Shown: piece after piece, positions 1 to 8,839 of the stretch | Numbering within the stretch: position 1 is the first letter of the stretch | Layout: each line of letters starts with the position of its first letter | Assembly (NCBI RefSeq): GCF_004217555.1 | Contig: NZ_SHKW01000001.1 | Coordinates: forward strand, 3,968,001-4,032,000 | Source of the DNA: Edaphobacter modestus | GTDB lineage: Bacteria; Acidobacteriota; Terriglobia; Terriglobales; Acidobacteriaceae | Length of the DNA: 64,000 nt | Reading direction: 5' to 3' | Program-made: the position numbers and the translations under genes | Notes under the pieces: model-generated | What the model was told of the DNA's origin: nothing | Databases searched by the model: none | What the model saw: only the letters and a program-made list of their open reading frames with translations

Positions 1-1178
1 TGACGTTCCACTGCAAGCTGGATGAGGCGGTCGATAAGCTGCTTGTAGGGCAGTCCCGATGCCTCCCACAGCTTCGGGTACATACTGATGCTGGTAAAGC
101 CCGGAAGCGTGTTGATCTCGTTGAGGAAGATGCGCGGCTTCTTTCCGGGTTTCCCCTTCCTCGCGGGCGGGGGCGGCTCCATCAGGAAGTCGACGCGCGC
201 CAGTCCAGCGCAGTCGCAGGCTTTGAAGGCTTCAATCGCCATCTGGCGAATCTGTTTCGATTCTGCCGCGGTCAGCTTTGCAGGAATAATGGGAACGCTC
301 GCATCGGAGAGGTACTTCGCCTCGTAGTCGTAGAACTCGGCTCCGGGAACGATCTCGCCGACTACACTCGCCTCGGGCGTGTCGTTGCCGAGCACCGCCA
401 CCTCAAGCTCGCGCGGCTTCGCGCCCTTGCCTCCCACCCCCTGCTCGATCACCAGCTTGCGGTCGAAGCTCGCGGCCTCGTCCATCGCAGCGGCAAGCTC
501 CGAGCGGTCGTGAACCTTGCTGATCCCCACCGAGGAGCCGAGGTTGGCGGGCTTTACGAAGACGGGATACCTCAGCGTTGCTTCGATCTTCTTCGTGCAG
601 GCCTTTGGTTTCGTACGCCACTCACTCCGGAGCACCGAGATCCACGGTGTCTGCGGAAGCCCCGCGGCAGCGAAGAGCTTCTTCATCACGGCCTTGTCCA
701 TCCCGGCGGCCGAGCCCAGAACGCCCGAGCCGACGTAGGCGATATCGGCCAGCTCGAATAATCCCTGGATGGTTCCGTCTTCGCCGAAGGTCCCATGCAG
801 CACAGGAAAGATCACGTCGAGATCGAGCACCTGCCTCGACGCGGCCAATTCGCTGCCGGCGCTGAGCTGCAGCGGCTGAAGCGACTGCGCTGGAACCGGT
901 GGGATGATAATGGCCTCGCCGCGTTTGAGAACGGCAGCGGTTGCAGTCGTCGCGGGGTCTCCGGCGAGGCGCGGATTCTCCGGAGCCTGCTTGCCGGTCA
1001 GTAGCGCCTCCGCATCGGAGGCCGTGACCCACTGGCCCTGCTTGGTGATTCCGATGGGAACGACATCGTACTTCTTTTTGTCGATGGCCTTGAGGATCGA
1101 TGCTGCGGAGAGGAGCGAGACTTCGTGTTCTCCGGAGCGCCCGCCGAAGAGGATTCCGATACGCTGCTTTTTCTTCAT
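1..1178 (-). CDS. ddl: D-alanine--D-alanine ligase, C-terminus cut by window edge
   Basis: ATP-dependent ligase that joins two D-alanines for the peptidoglycan stem peptide in the cytosol. The ATG is at 1178; no stop occurs before base 1, so about 392 residues are visible and the gene runs off the left edge. The N-terminus [21 protein letters not shown] is the ddl signature. The ATP-grasp features follow: [33 protein letters not shown], and the catalytic/metal end [19 protein letters not shown] Pro/Lys-rich insertion ([14 protein letters not shown]) sits between the RVDF strand and FLNEINT, which is longer than in the textbook enzyme. The length fits a nearly complete protein. Family is certain; whether it is of DdlA or DdlB type cannot be said. 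Confidence 0.93.
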   Translation of the reverse strand, partial: MKKKQRIGILFGGRSGEHEVSLLSAASILKAIDKKKYDVVPIGITKQGQWVTASDAEALLTGKQAPENPRLAGDPATTATAAVLKRGEAIIIPPVPAQSLQPLQLSAGSELAASRQVLDLDVIFPVLHGTFGEDGTIQGLFELADIAYVGSGVLGSAAGMDKAVMKKLFAAAGLPQTPWISVLRSEWRTKPKACTKKIEATLRYPVFVKPANLGSSVGISKVHDRSELAAAMDEAASFDRKLVIEQGVGGKGAKPRELEVAVLGNDTPEASVVGEIVPGAEFYDYEAKYLSDASVPIIPAKLTAAESKQIRQMAIEAFKACDCAGLARVDFLMEPPPPARKGKPGKKPRIFLNEINTLPGFTSISMYPKLWEASGLPYKQLIDRLIQLAVER

Positions 1179-1234
1179 TGTCCTTTCAGTTTGAGGCAAG
1201 GCGCGCACGTCCGGGAGGCCGATCTTCGCCAGGG

Positions 1235-1259
1235 AATATGGGGGGGTACGCCCCCTATT
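1235..1259. repeat. GC-rich inverted repeat between ddl and the PEBP gene
   Basis: An AATA...TATT-flanked hairpin with arms GGGGG and CCCCC around GTAC lies in the 98-bp gap between the stop of the PEBP-like gene and the ddl start. It has no T-tract on either strand, so it is not a textbook terminator. It may be a small REP-like hairpin or a processing site. Confidence 0.35.
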
Positions 1260-1276
1260 CAGGATTGCGAAGCCGG

Positions 1277-1855
1277 CTAAGGTCGATGGAACCGTCCCAC
1301 CACCACGCCCTTGCCCAGAATGTGGCCATCCATCGCCTTCATCACGTCGGCGCGTGTCGCATCCGGTCCCAGGCTCAGCTTGGTATCCAGTGCGTACAAC
1401 TGAAACGTGTAGTGGTGATAAGGTCCGGCAGCGGGCGCCCCCATCCCCAGATAGCCCACCTTCTTTTGCCGGTTCAATGCCTGGATCGAACCATCGGGAA
1501 GCTGAGCCTGGTCGCCGACATTCTCCGGAAGGCTCTTCGCCGTTCCCGGGATGTTGAACACCAGCCAGTGCAGAACCTCTTCCGTCGTGCGATTCAAAGA
1601 TGTGTCCGGATCATCCAGAACCAAAGCGAAGCTCACGGTGCCCTCCGGCACATGCGCCCAGGCCAGCTCGGGAGAGACCGGGGTTGCCGGCGCTGCTGCC
1701 TGCGTGTACTTGATGGGGATAATCCCGCCATCTTCAAACGCCGAGGTCGTCAACGTCAGCCCAGGCTTGGCAGGCGGTGGCGTCGCTGGAGCCTGCCCCG
1801 AAAGCCCCACGCCCGAAATCGAAAACAGGATTGCGCTCAACAGAAAATGCTTCAT
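1277..1855 (-). CDS. YbhB/YbcL-type PEBP-like secreted protein
   Basis: A phosphatidylethanolamine-binding/Raf-kinase-inhibitor-like protein of 192 residues. The start at 1855 is preferred to an upstream start at 1876 because AAGAGGT lies 7-8 bases before it and the N-terminus MKHFLLSAILFSISGVG then reads as a signal peptide. Family motifs seen: LTTSAFEDGGIIPIKYT, PELAW, FALVLDDPDT, LHWLVFNIPG, and GPYHHYTFQLYALD near the C-terminus (ligand pocket region). Bacterial members bind small anionic ligands but their role is mostly unknown; export to the periplasm is inferred. It sits downstream of ddl in the opposite reading direction of transcription order, with no operon partner. Confidence 0.85.
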   Translation of the reverse strand: MKHFLLSAILFSISGVGLSGQAPATPPPAKPGLTLTTSAFEDGGIIPIKYTQAAAPATPVSPELAWAHVPEGTVSFALVLDDPDTSLNRTTEEVLHWLVFNIPGTAKSLPENVGDQAQLPDGSIQALNRQKKVGYLGMGAPAAGPYHHYTFQLYALDTKLSLGPDATRADVMKAMDGHILGKGVVVGRFHRP

Positions 1856-2188
1856 AATCCGCACCTCTTGCTTCAAATGGAGAAACTCTCACGCCGGGCC
1901 CGCGACCGACATTACACCACAACATCAGGTCCATCGAACCATTGGAACCTTCAAGCCGCGCAAATTTGGCTTCTCGACCCGGACGAAGCCAAGGAAATGG
2001 GTCATTCGGTAGTTGGTCATTTTTGGACTGAATGACTGAAGTTTCAGAAAAGCCGACTTATCCATCCAAACATTGCGGGCGCTTTGAAATTACTTCCCAC
2101 AAGGCGACCTCCTGTTACTGATCCTCTTGCCCTTCCTGCAGCAGTTAGTGAAACCTACCTGCTGCTCTTCGGACGACACAACTCGTAG

Positions 2189-2243
2189 CTGTGGGACAAG
2201 TTCCTCAACGGAGAGATCTTCTACACATTGAAAAAGGTTTAGG
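2189..2243 (+). pseudogene. Remnant of an IS3-family transposase (OrfB end)
   Basis: Within the otherwise empty 1856-2334 gap, one short frame reads LWDKFLNGEIFYTLKKV before a stop. This resembles the conserved NGEIFYTL stretch of IS3-type OrfB (rve integrase) near the C-terminus. It is preceded by a stop at 2186-2188. No terminal repeats or further transposase sequence were seen, so only a scrap remains. The rest of 1856-2334 shows no supportable gene. Confidence 0.45.
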
Positions 2244-2334
2244 CCGAATAAGTCTGGTGCGTGAAATGCCGTTCAGGACGCACATGTCCTTTCCTCATTA
2301 CGATCGTCTCGCGGCACGCTGCGGGCGATACCTT

Positions 2335-3129
2335 TTATCGACCAAATAACTTTCGTAGCGGCGCGGTAGAAGTTATGGAAAACTGAAAAGTGTTGTTATG
2401 TTCGCCAACGAATCCATTTGGCCTCGGAAAGTATTGGTGCATGTATCCGACTTCAAGATTGAATTCAGGTGAAAGTCTCCACCCCAAGGCACCGTACGTC
2501 CGGTTCTGATCGATTGCAGATGTCCCACCATGAGGTCCGAAACGAACAAACACCTCGTTGTATGCCGCAATATAATCGGGCCAGGCGTTCTTCGTGTTGA
2601 AAGGCAGTGGGAGCTGTGTGTAGAGGCGATAGCGGGCACGCTCGCCGAAATGCCAATCGTATACTCCCTGTCCTTCGCTACTCTGACCAAGCCAACGCTG
2701 CTCCAGTCGAAACCGATGCTGCAACGTCGCCCGCTTGCCTGCGTACTTCGCCAATGTGTGTGTCCAGCGAAACTCCTCGGCTAACCGATGCTCCGGTTGA
2801 GGCCCGGTGCGTCGAGGGTCGGCAAGCGGTCCACCCTGGAAAGGGTAATCGCGTACATACGCATACAGCACAGACACCATGATGTTTTTCGGAAAGTACC
2901 GGACAACGCCGGGACGCAGCAGGAGCTGAGTTGGTTCTTGTCCAACACCTTGCGCCCGATACTGACCCTCTAGGTGAACACCATAGTTTTTTGTGATCGG
3001 ATGGTCCCCAAAATACATGTACCAGGAAGACTTTTCTGCACCGCGAAGCGGAGGTGTGCTCTGCCCAAACCCAAGCTCGGGAGAGGAAGCAAATAAGACG
3101 GCTGCAAGACTCCAAAAAAGTTTTACCAA
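2335..3129 (-). CDS. DUF2490 outer-membrane beta-barrel protein
   Basis: A 264-residue exported protein with a short signal peptide (MVKLFWSLAAVLFASS, cleavage after GFGQ) followed by alternating amphipathic beta strands and the DUF2490 pattern (EFRWTHTL, LQHRFRLEQRWL, RARYRLYTQLPL, YIAAYNEVFVRFG, FNLEVGYMHQY). It ends in a Phe-rich strand typical of barrels. The start is a TTG with GGAGAT about 10 bases upstream. Function of DUF2490 proteins is unknown; placement in the outer membrane is inferred. It is a single-gene unit. Confidence 0.8.
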   Translation of the reverse strand: MVKLFWSLAAVLFASSPELGFGQSTPPLRGAEKSSWYMYFGDHPITKNYGVHLEGQYRAQGVGQEPTQLLLRPGVVRYFPKNIMVSVLYAYVRDYPFQGGPLADPRRTGPQPEHRLAEEFRWTHTLAKYAGKRATLQHRFRLEQRWLGQSSEGQGVYDWHFGERARYRLYTQLPLPFNTKNAWPDYIAAYNEVFVRFGPHGGTSAIDQNRTYGALGWRLSPEFNLEVGYMHQYFPRPNGFVGEHNNTFQFSITSTAPLRKLFGR

Positions 3130-3505
3130 TTCACGACATCTCCGTAAGGCCGTTTCGTGAGCAAGCCTGCAAGGTTAGATTCCTCCATCCAAGGAAACCG
3201 ACGTTCGGATTTCACTGGACTGTGCCTAAACAATAAGTAGAGCTTCGCGACCGTGTGGCGCACATGCAGGTTTACCATACCTTTCTTGCTATGAATCCGC
3301 GCTGCAAGTTGCCGAAGTCCATTCTTCACGCACTCGCCAGCGTCGCGGTTAGTCCCGAAAAAACGCTCTGCACGGACTAACTTTTTGTAGTGCACGTAAA
3401 AACGGGGTTATAGGTGACTTTGGATGCCCTGGTGTTCAAACTGATCCACTACCTGTCATTCATAGAGCTTGGGCCTGATCCCAAACCGTGGGAAAATGGT
3501 TGCCC
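3130..3505. other. Gap with no well-supported gene
   Basis: A minus-strand frame at 3123-3395 (90 codons) could encode a basic protein ending at the start of the DUF2490 gene. It has no recognisable motif and no clear ribosome site, so it is not called. The gap should hold the DUF2490 promoter and the promoter of the downstream epimerase. Confidence 0.4.
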
Positions 3506-4444
3506 ATGAGAATCTTCCTGGCAGGCGCATCCGGAGCCATCGGTCGAACCCTCGTCCCCCTCCTCGTTCAAGAGCAGCACGAAGTCTACGGGGCTTTCCG
3601 TAATCCCGCGCATCAAGAACGTGTCCAATCTCTTGGCGCCACCCCGGTCGTCCTCGACGCCCTCGATGGACAGGCCGTTAACCACATCCTCGGCGAGATC
3701 CAGCCGCAAGTCGTCATTCACCAGCTCACCGCGATCCCTGCGCATCTCGATCTTCGCCACATCGATCGCGACTTCGAGCCCACCAACCGCCTCCGCACCG
3801 AAGGAACCCGCAACCTCGCCACTGCTGCGGTTCACGCAGGTGTAGAGAAGTTCATTGCCCAGAGCTTCGCCGGTTGGCCCTATGCTCGCCGCGGAATCAT
3901 CCTTAAGACCGAAGAAGACGATCTCGACCCCACACCGCCACCCAAAATGAAAGCCATGCTCGACGCCATAGAAGCCCTCGAGCACACCGTCCTTCGTGAG
4001 CGGGGATTCACCGGCATCGTCCTGCGCTATGGTCCCCTCTACGGCCCGCACAGCTCCATCGCCTCCGACGGCACCATGGTCGAAGACCTTCGGATGCACA
4101 AGATCCCGCTCATCGGACAGGGAACCGGAGTCTGGTCGTTTCTACATCTGCACGACGCCGCCACCGCAACCGTCGCCGCGCTCACCCATGCGCAGCATGG
4201 CATCTACAACATCGTCGACGACGACCCGGCTCCTGTCCTCGAATGGCTCCCATTCTTGGCCCAGTGCGTCAACGCAAAGCCACCCATGCATATCCCCAAC
4301 TGGCTGGCGACAGCGGCCGTCGGCGAGCATGCTGTCGCCCTGATGAACGATATTCGCGGAGTCTCCAACGCAAAGGCGCGCAAGGAACTCAACTGGACCC
4401 CAAAGTGGAGCAGTTGGAGACAAGGCTTCCGCGAAGGGCTCTGA
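3506..4444 (+). CDS. NAD(P)-dependent epimerase/dehydratase (extended SDR)
   Basis: A 312-residue Rossmann-fold sugar-nucleotide-type epimerase or dehydratase. The start at ATG 3506 puts the dinucleotide motif MRIFLAGASGAIGRTLV right at the N-terminus; a GTG at 3488 is an alternative. The catalytic region is atypical: the usual YxxxK is not evident where FAGWPYARRG stands, so the substrate is open. Conserved GIVLRYGPLYGP and DDDPAPVLEWLP segments fit the extended SDR fold. It converges on ychF with only three bases between the two stops. Confidence 0.78.
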   Translation: MRIFLAGASGAIGRTLVPLLVQEQHEVYGAFRNPAHQERVQSLGATPVVLDALDGQAVNHILGEIQPQVVIHQLTAIPAHLDLRHIDRDFEPTNRLRTEGTRNLATAAVHAGVEKFIAQSFAGWPYARRGIILKTEEDDLDPTPPPKMKAMLDAIEALEHTVLRERGFTGIVLRYGPLYGPHSSIASDGTMVEDLRMHKIPLIGQGTGVWSFLHLHDAATATVAALTHAQHGIYNIVDDDPAPVLEWLPFLAQCVNAKPPMHIPNWLATAAVGEHAVALMNDIRGVSNAKARKELNWTPKWSSWRQGFREGL

Positions 4445-4447
4445 TCT

Positions 4448-5545
4448 CTAAACGTTGAACTTGAAGAAGAGAATGTCGCCGTCCTTCACGACATACTCCT
4501 TGCCTTCCGAACGAAGCAGGCCTTTTTCCTTCACCGCCTGTTCGCTTCCATACTTGAACAGGTCGTCGCACGAGTAGCAATCGGCCTTGATGAAGCCACG
4601 CTCGAAGTCGGAGTGAATCACCCCCGCAGCTCCAGGCCCCTTCGTGCCGCGGCGAATCGTCCACGCACGAACCTCCTGCACACCGGCGGTGAAGTAAGTG
4701 ATCAGATCGAGCAGACGATAAGCGGAGTGAATCAGCCGGTTCAGACCGGGCTCCTTCAGACCGACGGACTCAAGAAACTCCGTGCGCTCGGCCGGTTCGA
4801 GCTGTGCAATCTCGCTCTCGAGCGCCCCGCAGATGCGAACGACCTGCGCGCCTTCTTCTTCGGCTCGCTTCTCAACCGCCTCGGTGTAGGCGTTGCCCAC
4901 GGTGAGTGCGGCCTCGTCCACATTGGCAACATACAGCTGCGGCTTGGCGGTGATGAGGAAGAGATCGCGTGCGGCGATGCGCTCGTCATCGGTGAGGTCC
5001 GCGGTACGCGCAGGCCTTCCTGCGTCCAGAACCGCCTTCAGCTTCGCCACAGCCGACGCCTCGGCCTTGATCTTCGCGTCCTGGGTATTGCGGGCCAGCT
5101 TCTCGACGCGCTGCGCGCGCTTGTCGACCGTATCGAGATCGGCCAGCAGCAGCTCCGTGTTGATGATGTCGATGTCGTGCAGCGGGTTCACTCCACCGGC
5201 CACATGAACCACCTCGGGGTCGTCGAAGCAGCGGACGACATGGCAGATAGCATCGGTAGCGCGGATGTGTCCGAGGAACTGATTCCCGAGTCCTTCACCC
5301 TTGCTCGCTCCCTCGACCAGTCCGGCGATATCGATAAACTCCATCGTCGTCGGGACGGTGCGGTTCGGCACCACCAGCTTCGTGATCTGATCGAGCCGCT
5401 CATCGGGAACCGTAACCGTGCCGGTGTTGGGATCGATGGTGCAGAAGGGATAGTTCGCCGCCTGGGCCTTGGCCGAGGTAAGGGCGTTGAAGATGGTGGA
5501 CTTGCCCACGTTGGGCAGGCCGACGATTCCGCAGTTCAATGGCAA
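4448..5545 (-). CDS. ychF: YchF/OLA1-type ribosome-associated ATPase
   Basis: An Obg-family P-loop protein that prefers ATP and binds ribosomes; implicated in oxidative-stress response. It has 365 residues, the usual length. It starts with TTG at 5545, supported by AGAGGA seven bases upstream and by the universal start MPLNCGIVGLPNVGKST. G1 is GLPNVGKST, G3 is DIAGLVEGASKGEGLGNQFL, and the C-terminal TGS domain shows ERGFIKADCYSCDDL and KEYVVKDGDILFFKFNV. The NKxD (G4) of GTPases is replaced as in other YchF proteins. It is a single gene, converging with the epimerase. Confidence 0.96.
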   Translation of the reverse strand: MPLNCGIVGLPNVGKSTIFNALTSAKAQAANYPFCTIDPNTGTVTVPDERLDQITKLVVPNRTVPTTMEFIDIAGLVEGASKGEGLGNQFLGHIRATDAICHVVRCFDDPEVVHVAGGVNPLHDIDIINTELLLADLDTVDKRAQRVEKLARNTQDAKIKAEASAVAKLKAVLDAGRPARTADLTDDERIAARDLFLITAKPQLYVANVDEAALTVGNAYTEAVEKRAEEEGAQVVRICGALESEIAQLEPAERTEFLESVGLKEPGLNRLIHSAYRLLDLITYFTAGVQEVRAWTIRRGTKGPGAAGVIHSDFERGFIKADCYSCDDLFKYGSEQAVKEKGLLRSEGKEYVVKDGDILFFKFNV

Positions 5546-5639
5546 GGGAAGTTCCTCTGTATGTTCGAGCTCGTTCGGGCTCTAAAAAAAGCTGTCTCTT
5601 ACAGGATAGTCGATGCACCCGCCTTCGCGGAGAGCGGCA

Positions 5640-6236
5640 TCAGCCGGCGCGGTGCTGGACTTTGAATCTGCGAACCTTCATGCGATTGCCGCAGACCTTC
5701 ATATCGCACCAGCGGCGGGTGTGATTCTTGCTGGTGTCAAGAAAGAGCCAGCGACAGTCAGGGGCCGCGCAGGCGCGGACGGAGAGCGCGCCCGCAGAGG
5801 TGATGAGATTCACGGCAGACTGCGTCAGCATCCACAGTGGAAGCCGGGGATCATCCTCGGAAGGCCACAGGAACCTGATCCGCGACGAGGTCCATCGGAG
5901 CGTGCGGTTCGCCTCGGCCGTGTGCAGGTGCCGCTCCAGCTTCAGGACCGCCTCAACGGGCGGCTCCAGATCATCCACGAGGGCATAGAGAATCTGCGCC
6001 GCGCACTCCCGCAGATCCTTTGCCTGCTGCAGCGCACGCGCAGCGCTCGCAGCCTCTGCGCGGCGCAGGCTTCGGCCCACACGCTGGCTGAGAAGTCCAC
6101 TCTGCTCAGCGAATCCAAGAAGATCGTCGTAGGAGTCCAGCAACTCCTCCGGGCCGGATTCGCGGAAACGCCAGTCGAGCGTGTTCACCAGATCGAGCAC
6201 CGGCTGGCCCGCAATGAGTTCGAAGGATTTCGTCAC
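5640..6236 (-). CDS. CGNR zinc-finger/ABATE-domain regulator
   Basis: A 198-residue protein with an N-terminal ABATE domain (LIAGQPVLDLVNTLDWR) and a C-terminal CGNR treble-clef finger: CAAPDCRWLFLDTSKNHTRRWC and VCGNRMKVRRF. CGNR proteins are predicted DNA-binding stress regulators. It is divergent from an EamA exporter with 69 bp between the starts, and this gap holds inverted repeats, so it probably controls that exporter and itself. That link is inferred from the arrangement. Confidence 0.85.
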   Translation of the reverse strand: MTKSFELIAGQPVLDLVNTLDWRFRESGPEELLDSYDDLLGFAEQSGLLSQRVGRSLRRAEAASAARALQQAKDLRECAAQILYALVDDLEPPVEAVLKLERHLHTAEANRTLRWTSSRIRFLWPSEDDPRLPLWMLTQSAVNLITSAGALSVRACAAPDCRWLFLDTSKNHTRRWCDMKVCGNRMKVRRFKVQHRAG

Positions 6237-6246
6237 ATTTTCTCCT

Positions 6247-6293
6247 GCTAACCGCCAAAAACATCTTTACAGGTTAGCGGTGGATCTGTAAAG
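6247..6293. promoter_or_regulatory. Candidate operator between the CGNR regulator and the EamA gene
   Basis: Two interleaved inverted repeats fill the divergent gap: GCTAACC (6247-6253) with GGTTAGC (6272-6278), and CTTTACA (6265-6271) with TGTAAAG (6287-6293). A further GGTTAGC occurs at 6320-6326 inside the first codons of the exporter. This is the arrangement expected for a dimeric repressor acting on both promoters. Confidence 0.5.
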
Positions 6294-6305
6294 TGGTAAC
6301 CAGCT

Positions 6306-7235
6306 ATGACGAGTACAGTGGTTAGCAGAGAGCGAGCAAGCGAACGAGGATCTTTCGATCTGCGTGTGATCCTGGCGTTCCTCTCCATCTACATTCTTTG
6401 GGGAACAACCTTCCTCGCCATCCGGATTGCGGTGCGCGAAGTACCGCCGCTGTTTGCGGCCGGAACGCGGATGTTTCTGGCCGGAGTGATTCTCTTCAGC
6501 TTCATGTGGCTTCGCGGCGCTTCGCGGCCGACGGCGCTCCAGTGGCGCAATCTGGCGATCCTTGGGTCGTTGATGTTCGTGTTGGACTATGGCCTGCTCT
6601 TCTGGGCGGAGAAGTACGTGCCTTCGGGCATTGCTGCAGTACTGTCGGCCACGGTGCCACTGATGACGATTTCGCTCGAGATGCTTGCCTTTCGCATGCA
6701 GCCGTTCCGCTGGAGCCTCGTGGGCGCTGTCCTGCTGGGCTTCTGCGGAGTGGGCGTGCTGCTATTGCCCGATCCACACCAGTCCCTGCCGATCGTTCCC
6801 TGCGTGGCGATCCTGCTGGGAACCTCCGGGTGGTGTCTCGGCACGGTGCTGAGCAAAAAGCTTGTCTTGCCGGAGTCGCGACCGGTGACCTCCGGCGGCT
6901 CCATGATGATCGGCGGCGCAGTTTTGCTGATGTTGTCCGCAGCCTTCGGCGAGCTGCATCGGTGGCCCCACGTCTCGCGAAGTGCTGCACTGGCGCTGGC
7001 ATACCTGATTCTCTTTGGTTCAGTGTTGGCATTTACCGCGTATGTATGGCTGCTGGGCAGAATGCCCGCGAGCAAGGTATCAAGTTACGCCTATGTGAAC
7101 CCGGTGGTCGCCGTAGCGCTGGGCTACTTCGCAGCCGGCGAGCCCATTACCACACACGTTGTGATGGGCGCGGCTCTGGTCCTCGTCAGTGTCTACCTGA
7201 TTCTGCGCACGAATCGCAAGCGTGCTAAGGCATAA
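6306..7235 (+). CDS. EamA/DMT-family inner-membrane exporter
   Basis: A 309-residue drug/metabolite transporter with ten predicted membrane helices in two EamA repeats (YILWGTTFLAIRIAV... and the second half starting near LPIVPCVAILLGTSGWCLG). The motif NPVVAVALGYFAAGEPIT is the conserved end of the second EamA unit. It resembles YedA-like permeases; the substrate (amino acid, nucleoside or drug) cannot be read from sequence. The ATG at 6306 follows the operator region shared with the divergent CGNR regulator. Its 3' end overlaps the convergent lipoprotein gene by 11 bases. Confidence 0.88.
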   Translation: MTSTVVSRERASERGSFDLRVILAFLSIYILWGTTFLAIRIAVREVPPLFAAGTRMFLAGVILFSFMWLRGASRPTALQWRNLAILGSLMFVLDYGLLFWAEKYVPSGIAAVLSATVPLMTISLEMLAFRMQPFRWSLVGAVLLGFCGVGVLLLPDPHQSLPIVPCVAILLGTSGWCLGTVLSKKLVLPESRPVTSGGSMMIGGAVLLMLSAAFGELHRWPHVSRSAALALAYLILFGSVLAFTAYVWLLGRMPASKVSSYAYVNPVVAVALGYFAAGEPITTHVVMGAALVLVSVYLILRTNRKRAKA

Positions 7236-7710
7236 CCGCTGCCCGTTGCGAGAGCACATAGTCGATGCGCTTTGAGGCTGTATCGGCATCGACGTTACCT
7301 GCGCGGGCAAGGGGCGCACCCTGGAATCGCTCGTAGGCGGGACCTTGCCCAGCGGCAGAAGGCATCGTGACAAACTCCACGGACTGTGGCGTGGACGGAA
7401 TCCTTGCACCGAACCAGTGTGGATCCTCCCGTTGCGACCACGTCACCAAAGCAAGAACCGCGCCCGCAGGATAGGTGGGATCGGGGCTGGACCGCGCGTG
7501 CTCGACCGCGACGTCGTTGCCGTAGAGAGTGGACATTGTGCCCTGACGCTGATTCGTCCAGGAGGTAACCACACGCCACGCCAGCGGGTTATAGGGAAGC
7601 TTTCCCGTGAGTGCTGCCTGCTGATTGATTGAGGCAGGCTCAGGCTTGTTGGTGGATTGGCAGCCCGTAAGTACGAACAGCGACGAGATGGTCAGGAGGA
7701 GAGCTTTCAT
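7225..7710 (-). CDS. P460-like lipoprotein without a haem motif
   Basis: A lipoprotein of about 161 residues: MKALLLTISSLFVLTGC is a signal peptide with an LTGC lipobox. The mature part (YNPLAWRVVTSW, YGNDVAVEHAR, YPAGAVLALVTWS) matches the fold pattern of the cytochrome P460 domain in the gene just upstream, but there is no CxxCH. An alternative GTG start at 7722 overlaps the stop of the upstream gene by four bases (GTGA), indicating translational coupling. Function is unknown; a periplasmic partner of the cytochrome is inferred. Confidence 0.68.
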   Translation of the reverse strand: MKALLLTISSLFVLTGCQSTNKPEPASINQQAALTGKLPYNPLAWRVVTSWTNQRQGTMSTLYGNDVAVEHARSSPDPTYPAGAVLALVTWSQREDPHWFGARIPSTPQSVEFVTMPSAAGQGPAYERFQGAPLARAGNVDADTASKRIDYVLSQRAAVMP

Positions 7711-7718
7711 GACAGGAC

Positions 7719-8675
7719 TCACTGTTGCCCCGCGAGCGGGAAGCTATAGACATAGTCGTTGTGGCGGACAGGATTGTGGCAACCGACGCACTCGTTGGCG
7801 AAGTCCGCATCCTTGCCATAGGGCTTCAGGTCGGTACCGCGCCAGCGGGCGTACCCCCAGCCCTTGGTGGAGGCGTACTTCTCGCTGTCCTTGATCATGA
7901 ACTCCACCTGAATAAAGCTGCCGGTCTTCGTGTCGCCATTGGCATCCACCTGCTGGGCCCACGCGGCTTTGGCGAAGACCGTGCCTTTGGGCCAGGGATT
8001 GATGTGGTGCTCGGCGATGGCGCGCATGGCAATGTCATTGCCGAAGATGATGCGAAGCGTGTGGTTGTCGAATCGGTCGGTTGTGCTGAGGACCTTCCAG
8101 TTGCGATAGTCCGGGAAGTACCGGATGCCATTGAGTTCGGGCTGCACGTTCAGCATGGCGCTGCTGGCATGAATCCACTTGTCGTACTGGGTGTCGGCGG
8201 CCACCTTCGCGGCGTCGTCCGGTGCAGGCGCAGGTGCGGGCGGGTTGAGGTAGTTCTTGAGGACCGCGAGGTCTTCCGCCGTGATGCGCGCGTGCGGATG
8301 AATCATGGTGTAACGAGGCAGAGGCATCGCCCCCATCTGCGCCTGGTTGACCGCTTCGTAGAGTATGCCCTTCTGCTGAGCGGCAGGAAGCTTACCGATC
8401 TCCGAGAAGTTGACGTGCTTCCTGGCCTCCTCCACGTCGGCAGTGACCAGCCAATAGGCAGGCGCCACATGATCGAACCAGGGAAGCCTGGTCTCGTTGG
8501 AGTGGCAGTCGTAGCAGGAGTTTTTGAGAACCCGTTTTACCTCCGGGGGTGCCTGAATCTCCGCGGTGACGGGAGGGTTATCGAGCCGTGGCCTCACAAA
8601 CTGAATTGCAACAAAACCGACAAGCGCAATAACGATCAGATAGGACAGGGTACGAGCTGTCGTACGGGGTTCCAT
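7719..8675 (-). CDS. Haem-binding domain/cytochrome P460 fusion, two c-haem sites
   Basis: A 318-residue membrane-anchored periplasmic cytochrome. One N-terminal helix (LSYLIVIALVGFVAIQFV) is followed by a haem-binding domain with SCYDCHSNETRLPWFDHVAP near residue 50 and AMPLPRYTMIHPHARIT. The second half is a P460-type domain (YDKWIHASSAM, WKVLSTTDRFDNHTLRI, YPKGTVF-like NPWPKGTVFAKAAW) ending in a second c-haem motif, ANECVGCHNPVRHNDYVY. P460 proteins oxidise hydroxylamine or detoxify NO in some bacteria; the role here is unproven. It is coupled to the haem-less paralogue downstream. Confidence 0.82.
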   Translation of the reverse strand: MEPRTTARTLSYLIVIALVGFVAIQFVRPRLDNPPVTAEIQAPPEVKRVLKNSCYDCHSNETRLPWFDHVAPAYWLVTADVEEARKHVNFSEIGKLPAAQQKGILYEAVNQAQMGAMPLPRYTMIHPHARITAEDLAVLKNYLNPPAPAPAPDDAAKVAADTQYDKWIHASSAMLNVQPELNGIRYFPDYRNWKVLSTTDRFDNHTLRIIFGNDIAMRAIAEHHINPWPKGTVFAKAAWAQQVDANGDTKTGSFIQVEFMIKDSEKYASTKGWGYARWRGTDLKPYGKDADFANECVGCHNPVRHNDYVYSFPLAGQQ

Positions 8676-8839
8676 GACTCTCCTTGTTCCCCGTTAGACG
8701 TGGGGCATGGTCTCGAAGACGCTATAAAGATTCTTATGGACGATTAGAAGTTCTAATTGCCTTGCAAATTAATTGTCACGAGCTTGTGACGCTCACCATG
8801 CAGCAGCTAGTCTGGTGACACTGGGCACGAGGAGAAACG

